Shown piece after piece: positions 21,934-27,467 of a DNA stretch of 27,467 nt. The DNA is taken from the NCBI GenBank assembly GCA_964349515.1, contig CAYGHG010000028.1, forward strand, positions 1-27,467. The letters run 5' to 3'. The notes under the pieces were generated by a model. The model ran no database searches, was not told where the DNA came from, and saw only the letters and a list, made by a program, of their open reading frames with translations. A program made the position numbers and the translations under genes. Position 1 is the first letter of the stretch; every line of letters starts with the position of its first letter. The DNA is from CAYGHG01 sp964349515 (GTDB lineage: Bacteria; Oederibacteriota; PGYV01; CAYGHG01).

Positions 21934-22923
21934 TTAATTGTTATCAGCGATTGTAATAATCCTGCCTGATGCTGAATCAGCCGCCAGTATACGGTTCTCC
22001 CCTTTTACGGCTATGCCTATCACGCAGGAGAACTGAGCATTGTTTGCATCTTTGTCTATTATCTTTAGTTTGGCACCGTTGTTCGCGTGTACTATTATCC
22101 TGTGGTTTGTAGAATCTGTAATGTATATTTTTCCTGTTTCAGAGTCTATGTCGTGATAAGGCTCCATAAGGCAGCCGTTAACCACCTGGCCGTCGGCCCA
22201 GCCTTCCACTCTAAACTCCCTGATATATTTTCCCGCAGTGTCCAGTACCTGTATCCTGTAATTTTTCCGGTCAAGAATATAGAGCTGGTTTTTATATGCC
22301 TTGATGCTGAAAGGCTCTGCAAACTCACCCGGGGCTTTGCCTCCCCCTTTTTTACCGAAAGATATTTCAAATTTACCGAGTTTGTCAAACTTATGTATGA
22401 GCCCGTTTCCTGTATCCGCCACATACGCGTTCCCGTCTGCGTCAATTCCCACATCCCTCGGCCCCCACATTCCGCGGTCGCCTCCGAACTCCCTTAAATA
22501 TCCGCCCGTAGAGGAAAAAACCTGCACGCGCCCGTTCCAGGTATCAGCGACATAGACTGTGCCGTCAGGGGTAACGTCAATTCCGTTTGGCTCCTTGAAC
22601 TCACCGGGACCGTTTCCTTCTTTTCCCCATGCCGCGGCAAGGTCTCCCGCGGGGTTAAACTTCTGTATCCTGTGGTTGCGCGAATCAACTACATAGGTGT
22701 TTCCCGCCTTGTCGCGGCCTATGTCCCGGGGCGTGTTGAAATACCCCTTTTCGCTTCCGGCAGCTCCGCCTGTGGCAAAAATATTCTGCGGCACGGCAGG
22801 CGCCTTTCTCTCATTGCGCATATTTTTAGGCGTGAGGGTAAAAAGAAAAACAAGAACAATAAGCCCGAGCAGGGAGGCTATTATCAGCTTTTCCTGCTTT
22901 GACATCAGTGATAGGTCTATCAT
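21934..22923 (-). CDS. NHL-repeat beta-propeller protein with N-terminal membrane anchor (copy 2)
   Basis: A 329-residue protein with one membrane segment (about 12-31) and an extracytoplasmic NHL propeller (about 45-329): PRDIGRDKAGNTYVVDSRNH, PNGIDVTPDGTVYVADTWNG, PRDVGIDADGNAYVADTGNG and later blades. It parallels its downstream neighbour blade for blade, including a shared GW.(D/E)G element in the fourth or fifth blade (VEGWADG here, IKGWNEG there), so the two look like an old tandem duplication. It lacks the long Lys-rich head. GGAGG lies 8 nt before the ATG at 22923. The gap to the Agl23-like gene is 14 nt. Confidence 0.9.
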   Translation of the reverse strand: MIDLSLMSKQEKLIIASLLGLIVLVFLFTLTPKNMRNERKAPAVPQNIFATGGAAGSEKGYFNTPRDIGRDKAGNTYVVDSRNHRIQKFNPAGDLAAAWGKEGNGPGEFKEPNGIDVTPDGTVYVADTWNGRVQVFSSTGGYLREFGGDRGMWGPRDVGIDADGNAYVADTGNGLIHKFDKLGKFEISFGKKGGGKAPGEFAEPFSIKAYKNQLYILDRKNYRIQVLDTAGKYIREFRVEGWADGQVVNGCLMEPYHDIDSETGKIYITDSTNHRIIVHANNGAKLKIIDKDANNAQFSCVIGIAVKGENRILAADSASGRIITIADNN

Positions 22924-22937
22924 CTCATCCTCCGTCC

Positions 22938-24893
22938 TTATCTCCAGTATTTTTCAAGATCTTTTCTTACATAAACAACCATGTCATAAGAACCCAGGTC
23001 GTTCCACACTTCCCTGTACATAAAACGGTTCCACAGCATTTTTATCTTGCCGGGCTGGTTGGGCTTGCTTATAAGCGGCGCGTTCCACCACTTCTTTTCG
23101 TCAGGCGCCCACCACTCGCGCAGCTTGTAGCGCGTCACGGCGTAGTCGTCTTTGAGAAGGTCATAAACCCTCTGGTCGTGGCCGCGGTTCGCCTCTTCTA
23201 TACCCGAGAGTATTATCGGCTTGCCCTTTTCGTGTTCGGGTATGTTTTTGGGCTGGTATGCTATTTTCTTAAAATCCCTGAGGTACCAGGCAAAGGGCCA
23301 GGTACAGTAGTCCTCGCAGACTATTTCAAGATTATAAGGGTCATAGGTCCTGAACTCATGGCTTGACCAGTTCATGCGTTTCATTTCGTGCGCGAACTTG
23401 ATTATTTTTTCCGCTACTTCTGTCGTATCTGTTGAAGACTGTACATAAATCAGAGACTCTTTCGGGTCGGCTCCGGCACCATAGAAGCATACATGCACCG
23501 CTCCGTGCCATGACATCATTGATGTCACGACAAAAGCCGCAATGCCCGCGGTCCGCTTCCACCCCCAGTCCTTTCGCTGGAAAATATCCGCAATAAACTT
23601 GCCTGCAAGAAGCGTCATCGGGGTAAGCGGGTGAAGCGCCAGCCAGGGCATTCTTTCGCCTGCCCAGGAGTAAATAAGCAGCGACATGATCCACCAGTAT
23701 ATGAGGAATACGTTTACCATACTGCGTTTTTCCTCTTTGTACAGATAATACCCGGACGCAATCAGCATAAAAAGCACGGATACCATTTCATAAAAAGGTA
23801 TCAGCAGTGCATAAAAATAAACCGGCTGGCTGCCACGCTCAACGCCGTGCTGCCCGAGCCAGTACGTGAGCGCCCACGTGTAGCCGTCCCACACTCCCTT
23901 TAAATTCTGCCAAAACGACACGCCCCCCTGTTTATTGAAGTAAAAGAAGGCGTGTATTGCGAAAAAGATTATGAAGGCATTAATAAACACCCACTTGCCT
24001 TTTTTTGTCAGCCAGTATTCAACAGCGCCGTAGACTTTATTTTCTTCGGCGAATTTGTCAGGCACGTTGCGCAGTGAGTGCTCCCATAACCACCGGAAAA
24101 AGAAGAACGAACCGAATATCGCAAGGGTAATATAGGTCACCTCTTTTGTAGCCCAGGAGAGCGCGAGCCCGACCGCGGCGAGGAACAGCCACCCCGGCTT
24201 TCTCGTGTCAAAATAACGCAGAAGCCCGAGCACAATCATAAGTGTGTCGCCCGCTATGTAAATATCATTTCTTATATACCTTGCCTGATACATAAAAGTG
24301 GGCGAAATGGCGATAAGAAAAGCGGCTATCATCGCGCCTGTTTTGCCGAGATAGGGCTTGTAGAACCACATTATGCATATTGTTATCATCCCGTATATTG
24401 CGGGAAGTATTCTTGCGGTGTAATCCGTCGCTCCGAAAAGGAAGTAAATAAAAGCGTTTGCGTGAAAAAGAAAAGGCCCGTGAAGCATCGGGTTGTACGA
24501 ATAGCTGTCACCCATATAAAGCTTCCATGCGTAAAAAGCGTGCATTGATTCATCGTGGTGCATCGGTTTGGTGCCTAAATCATAGAACCTCGTTATTATG
24601 CCGATAAGCACTATCGAGGCCCATATTACCATTTCCCATGTTATTTTAAAACCGCCCGCTCCCGGCTCTCCCGCCGCTGATAATGGAATAAATATTTCCT
24701 CGCCCTTTTCTTCTTTTTTGAGCTTCTTTTTTTCCGGCTTTTCAGCCGCAGCAGCAGCGGCAGCCTGTACAGGAACCGCTTTTTTCTGCTCTGTCTGGCC
24801 TGCGGCTATGATTTTGTAACCGCAGCTGTCGCAGAACTTGTTGTTTTTGGGGTTATCAGCCCCGCACTTTACGCACTTCAACGTTTCAGACAT
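22938..24893 (-). CDS. Agl23-like membrane protein (TIGR03663 type) with N-terminal zinc ribbon
   Basis: A 651-residue polytopic protein. N-terminus: a zinc ribbon with Cys7, Cys10, Cys21 and Cys24 (CVKC ... CDSC), then an Ala/Lys/Glu linker, and from about residue 88 a GT-C/GT39-type membrane domain. TKPMHHDESMHAFYAWKLY (109-127) carries the Asp-Glu pair on the first outside loop typical of the family annotated as flippase activity-associated protein Agl23. About ten membrane segments, then a C-terminal extracytoplasmic part. TIGR03663 proteins usually occur beside TIGR03662 (DUF2298), as here. AAGGAGG lies directly upstream. Likely transfers a sugar from a lipid-phosphate donor; acceptor unknown. 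Confidence 0.88.
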   Translation of the reverse strand: MSETLKCVKCGADNPKNNKFCDSCGYKIIAAGQTEQKKAVPVQAAAAAAAEKPEKKKLKKEEKGEEIFIPLSAAGEPGAGGFKITWEMVIWASIVLIGIITRFYDLGTKPMHHDESMHAFYAWKLYMGDSYSYNPMLHGPFLFHANAFIYFLFGATDYTARILPAIYGMITICIMWFYKPYLGKTGAMIAAFLIAISPTFMYQARYIRNDIYIAGDTLMIVLGLLRYFDTRKPGWLFLAAVGLALSWATKEVTYITLAIFGSFFFFRWLWEHSLRNVPDKFAEENKVYGAVEYWLTKKGKWVFINAFIIFFAIHAFFYFNKQGGVSFWQNLKGVWDGYTWALTYWLGQHGVERGSQPVYFYALLIPFYEMVSVLFMLIASGYYLYKEEKRSMVNVFLIYWWIMSLLIYSWAGERMPWLALHPLTPMTLLAGKFIADIFQRKDWGWKRTAGIAAFVVTSMMSWHGAVHVCFYGAGADPKESLIYVQSSTDTTEVAEKIIKFAHEMKRMNWSSHEFRTYDPYNLEIVCEDYCTWPFAWYLRDFKKIAYQPKNIPEHEKGKPIILSGIEEANRGHDQRVYDLLKDDYAVTRYKLREWWAPDEKKWWNAPLISKPNQPGKIKMLWNRFMYREVWNDLGSYDMVVYVRKDLEKYWR

Positions 24894-24906
24894 GTTATCT
24901 TCCTCC

Positions 24907-27354
24907 TTATTTTCTTACCCTGTATATTGTCGTCTCCAGCCTGTTTGTGTAGGCTATGTCCATGAATTGTGTGAATTTCGCGAGGCCCTCCTGCGAGCTT
25001 GCATATTTGTCCTTTTCAAGCACTCCGAGGTAAACGTATTCAACATTGTATTTTCTGATAAGTTCCATTGCCTCATTAATATCAACCGTGGTGTATAGCC
25101 TGTCAACATCTGCTGTACGCCTGCCTGCTTCGTCGCCTGAGCCCCTCCACTGCAGCTCGTGCCCGGGCCACCCTATGATTGTAGGAAGCCCTGTGAAAGA
25201 AGATATCCTCGCAAACTCGGTGTACTGGCCGCCGTGCGCTTCTGCTATTACCGGCGCGCCCTTTATATTTGTATTGAGCCACTGTATGGCCTGGAAATCA
25301 CCCATAGCCGGCATTCTGCCCTTGTAGTTGGTCGTACGCAGGAAGTCCATTCCGTCAAGTGTCAGGTATCCGCGGAACGCTTTGAGTTTTACGTCTGAAG
25401 CGGCAAAGGGATAAAACAGCCCCATCACAATAAGCGCCGCCAACAGCACGTTCCATATAATTCTTACGGCTTTATTTTGAAACTTGAGGTAGAAATGCCT
25501 TACCCAGAATACACAGTAAGCGGCAGCCGCGGCAAGCAGTATCCACGCCTGATAGTAGAACTTAAATACCGTGTTCATTCTTTCAAGAGGCGCATGCCCG
25601 CCCGGCCTTGAAAATGAGTCAATGATATGAAAGAACTCGCAGCCAAAGATTGCAAAAAGCGCGGTGAAAACCATAATCAACGCAAACTGGTTTTCTTTCA
25701 GTTCCGTCCTTGTAAGCCCGAGCAGGAGTATGAAAGCCAGCACGAGAAATATCAGCCCGCCGAAAACACCGAAATTCGGCCTGTCTAATAATGTTTTGTA
25801 AACAATAAGCCCTATGGCGATTGCAACCGGAACCGCCGCGTAAACAGCCAGCTGTACGGATTTTGCCGAGCCGGGAGAGGCGAAAAATTTAAAGAAAGAC
25901 AGCGCAGGTTCTGCCGTCTTTTTAACCGGCAGGTCTATCCCGCCGAGATAGAGTTCTTCGCCGCTTATCATATAGCCGCACTGTCCGCATATTTTTTTGC
26001 CGTCCCTGATATCAGATCCGCAACGCGGGCAGTAGAAATCGCGTTTCTTTTCCTTGCCGCCCGCTATTCCATGCACCTTAACCGCGTAAATCCAGTTAAG
26101 CAGCCTTGCAACCAGGAACGAAACAACCGGAAACAACATAATGCCGAACAGCACGAGGAAATCGGTAATTTTTGTGTTTGCCTTGACAAGCCCTATTCCC
26201 TTTGCCTGTGAGCTGAAAAAGAGCGTAAAGGGCAGATACGCCGCTATCGCCACGCCGAGTATGACGCCGAGCGTTATCCCTGCGTCCCTGATCCAGTTCT
26301 TATAATCAGCGTCCATTGAGTACCTGTTTGCGAATACTGCAAGCGCCGTAATAAAGAAGTACGTCGGCAGGTCCCAGCTGTTCATAAACCACAGCCCGCC
26401 AAGCAGGAGGCCTGTGAATATTATAAAAGGCAGCCTCTCCATATCTATTCCAAAAAGTTCCTTGTCCTCGCTGCGTATGAACATAAGCGCGCTGTTTAAA
26501 GCAAGCAGCGCAAAAGGTATCGCCATCTGATGCGGATGCATATCGCCGAGCAGGAAAGAAAAGAACGGGAACTCGTTTATCGTGATGTCGTAATCGGGAT
26601 AGTCAATAATCCTTGACGAGTGCCACCAGTTGAAATTCACCGTGGACCATCCGTTGTTTACGACCTGTATAAAACCGTCCAGGTTTGAGATAAGAAGCAG
26701 GAAAGCCGCGGCCAGAAAACCTATCAGGTAATTCTTTGTAAGGTTGTAAAGAAGCCCGACCATCGTAACAGCCGAGAGCGCCACCACCGAAGTAAGCGCG
26801 AGGTTATAGGCTATGCTGTTGGGCACTGCCGATATTTTTGTGAGCGCCGCCATTATAACGTAGCCGAAATAGTAGTAGCTGATATAAAGCCCTTCGCCGG
26901 CCATCCACGGGTCAAAAGGCGGCATCATGTCAGCCTTTGATATGGCGTTCATAAAGGCAAAATCCATGAATTTTTCCGTGCCTATTATGTCAGGCTGATA
27001 CATCCTGAAGTGCGCGAAGAGGAAGAATACGAAGAAGAAAAACAGTTCGGTTACGAGTATAAGCCCGAGTTTCCTGTTGAGAAAATCCATTATCTCGCCC
27101 TTTAATTTCACAAAGATAAAAGCAGAAAGCCCGGTCAGCAGGGCGATTACAATCCAGATAGTCGCAGTGGAAAAATGGATAAATCCGAGAAGCCATGACA
27201 AATACCCTATCAGAAAAAGCCCTATTACCTTTGAGAACATATAGCCTTTGTCATAGGTTTTTCTAAACAGGAAAAAACTGATGGGAAAAGTAATAAGCCC
27301 GATCATAAGCAGCAATGCCCACCATTTGAAGATATCACCCATATAAACACCCAT
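24907..27354 (-). CDS. DUF2298 / Chlor_Arch_YYY polytopic membrane protein (TIGR03662 type) with internal zinc ribbon
   Basis: An 815-residue, very hydrophobic protein with well over ten membrane segments. The family's YYYxG motif is present as YISYYYFGYV (158-167, YYYFG 160-164), preceded by MNAISKADMMPPFDPWMAGE, and EFPFFSFLLGDMHPHQMAIP and GGLWFMNSWDLPTYF follow as in the family. An insert between membrane segments holds a zinc ribbon: Cys442, Cys445, Cys456 and Cys459 (CPRCG ... CGQCG). The C-terminal domain is extracytoplasmic in appearance (VIAEAHGGQYTEFARIS, TIIGWPGHELQWRG). The family's function is not established; a GT-C-like glycan role is suspected. The start at 27354 is chosen for GGAGGTG about 9 nt upstream. 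First gene of the operon. Confidence 0.88.
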   Translation of the reverse strand: MGVYMGDIFKWWALLLMIGLITFPISFFLFRKTYDKGYMFSKVIGLFLIGYLSWLLGFIHFSTATIWIVIALLTGLSAFIFVKLKGEIMDFLNRKLGLILVTELFFFFVFFLFAHFRMYQPDIIGTEKFMDFAFMNAISKADMMPPFDPWMAGEGLYISYYYFGYVIMAALTKISAVPNSIAYNLALTSVVALSAVTMVGLLYNLTKNYLIGFLAAAFLLLISNLDGFIQVVNNGWSTVNFNWWHSSRIIDYPDYDITINEFPFFSFLLGDMHPHQMAIPFALLALNSALMFIRSEDKELFGIDMERLPFIIFTGLLLGGLWFMNSWDLPTYFFITALAVFANRYSMDADYKNWIRDAGITLGVILGVAIAAYLPFTLFFSSQAKGIGLVKANTKITDFLVLFGIMLFPVVSFLVARLLNWIYAVKVHGIAGGKEKKRDFYCPRCGSDIRDGKKICGQCGYMISGEELYLGGIDLPVKKTAEPALSFFKFFASPGSAKSVQLAVYAAVPVAIAIGLIVYKTLLDRPNFGVFGGLIFLVLAFILLLGLTRTELKENQFALIMVFTALFAIFGCEFFHIIDSFSRPGGHAPLERMNTVFKFYYQAWILLAAAAAYCVFWVRHFYLKFQNKAVRIIWNVLLAALIVMGLFYPFAASDVKLKAFRGYLTLDGMDFLRTTNYKGRMPAMGDFQAIQWLNTNIKGAPVIAEAHGGQYTEFARISSFTGLPTIIGWPGHELQWRGSGDEAGRRTADVDRLYTTVDINEAMELIRKYNVEYVYLGVLEKDKYASSQEGLAKFTQFMDIAYTNRLETTIYRVRK

Positions 27355-27420
27355 TAAAAAGCACCTCCGGAAAGTTTTAATGACACTTATATAACATATT
27401 TTCCCTGTAAATTAAGGAAA

Positions 27421-27449
27421 ATTATACGAAATATACCCCTTTTAGTCAA
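27421..27449 (-). promoter_or_regulatory. Sigma70-type promoter of the nine-gene glycan operon
   Basis: On the minus strand TTGACT (27449-27444), a 17-nt spacer and consensus TATAAT (27426-27421). Transcription would start near 27414, leaving a leader of about 60 nt with GGAGGTG before the ATG. I see no riboswitch or attenuator structure in it. Confidence 0.75.
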
Positions 27450-27467
27450 CATTATTACACCTAAAGT

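Overview
The window looks like chromosomal DNA from an uncultured-type, diderm (Gram-negative-like) bacterium of moderate GC. Evidence for an outer membrane is a PorV/PorQ-like beta-barrel, putative lipoproteins and a giant secreted protein with a C-terminal sorting-type domain. Tandem Thr-x stalks, NHL proteins and the TIGR03662/TIGR03663 membrane-protein pair recall gene sets of candidate bacterial phyla, Chloroflexi and archaea. The bacterial rpsP-trmD-rplS block and sigma70-type promoters make it bacterial. The phylum cannot be fixed from sequence alone. Nearly everything is on the minus strand; only one transporter gene is on the plus strand.

Layout, in the minus-strand direction of transcription. 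(A) 27354 to 15433: a tightly packed nine-gene operon (gaps of 14 nt or less, several 4-nt or 0-nt junctions) behind a clear promoter at 27421-27449. It encodes a DUF2298/Chlor_Arch_YYY membrane protein, an Agl23-like (TIGR03663) membrane glycosyltransferase-type protein, two NHL-propeller proteins with an N-terminal membrane anchor, a Wzx/MATE-type flippase, three GT2 glycosyltransferases and a B12-binding-type radical SAM protein. Together they look like an envelope glycoconjugate assembly and export pathway that has not been described as a unit, as far as I can tell. (B) 15288 to 13191: promoter, tRNA-Phe(GAA), tRNA-Thr(CGT), rpsP, khpA, trmD, rplS, terminator. rimM is missing from its usual place. 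(C) 13069 to 11607: a putative lipoprotein with MORN_2-like repeats and a Glu/Lys/Ala coiled-coil tail built on a 66-bp tandem repeat, with a terminator. (D) 11556 to 11380: a tiny Arg-rich 'DRR' protein, converging on a plus-strand MFS-type transporter (10205-11383). The transporter has a near-consensus promoter placed so that its mRNA should be leaderless. (E) 10099 to 9998: a REPIN-like mirrored hairpin doublet. (F) 9842 to 1: a 2659-residue secreted beta-propeller/Ig/Thr-rich protein, translationally coupled (TAATG) to a PorV/PorQ-like outer-membrane protein, then a LysM protein with its own promoter and a strong terminator.

How the parts may work together (inference): block F looks like a surface giant with its outer-membrane export partner and a peptidoglycan-binding protein. 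Block A could supply lipid-linked glycan, conceivably including sugars for the Thr-rich stalks. Blocks B and C are housekeeping and periplasmic functions.
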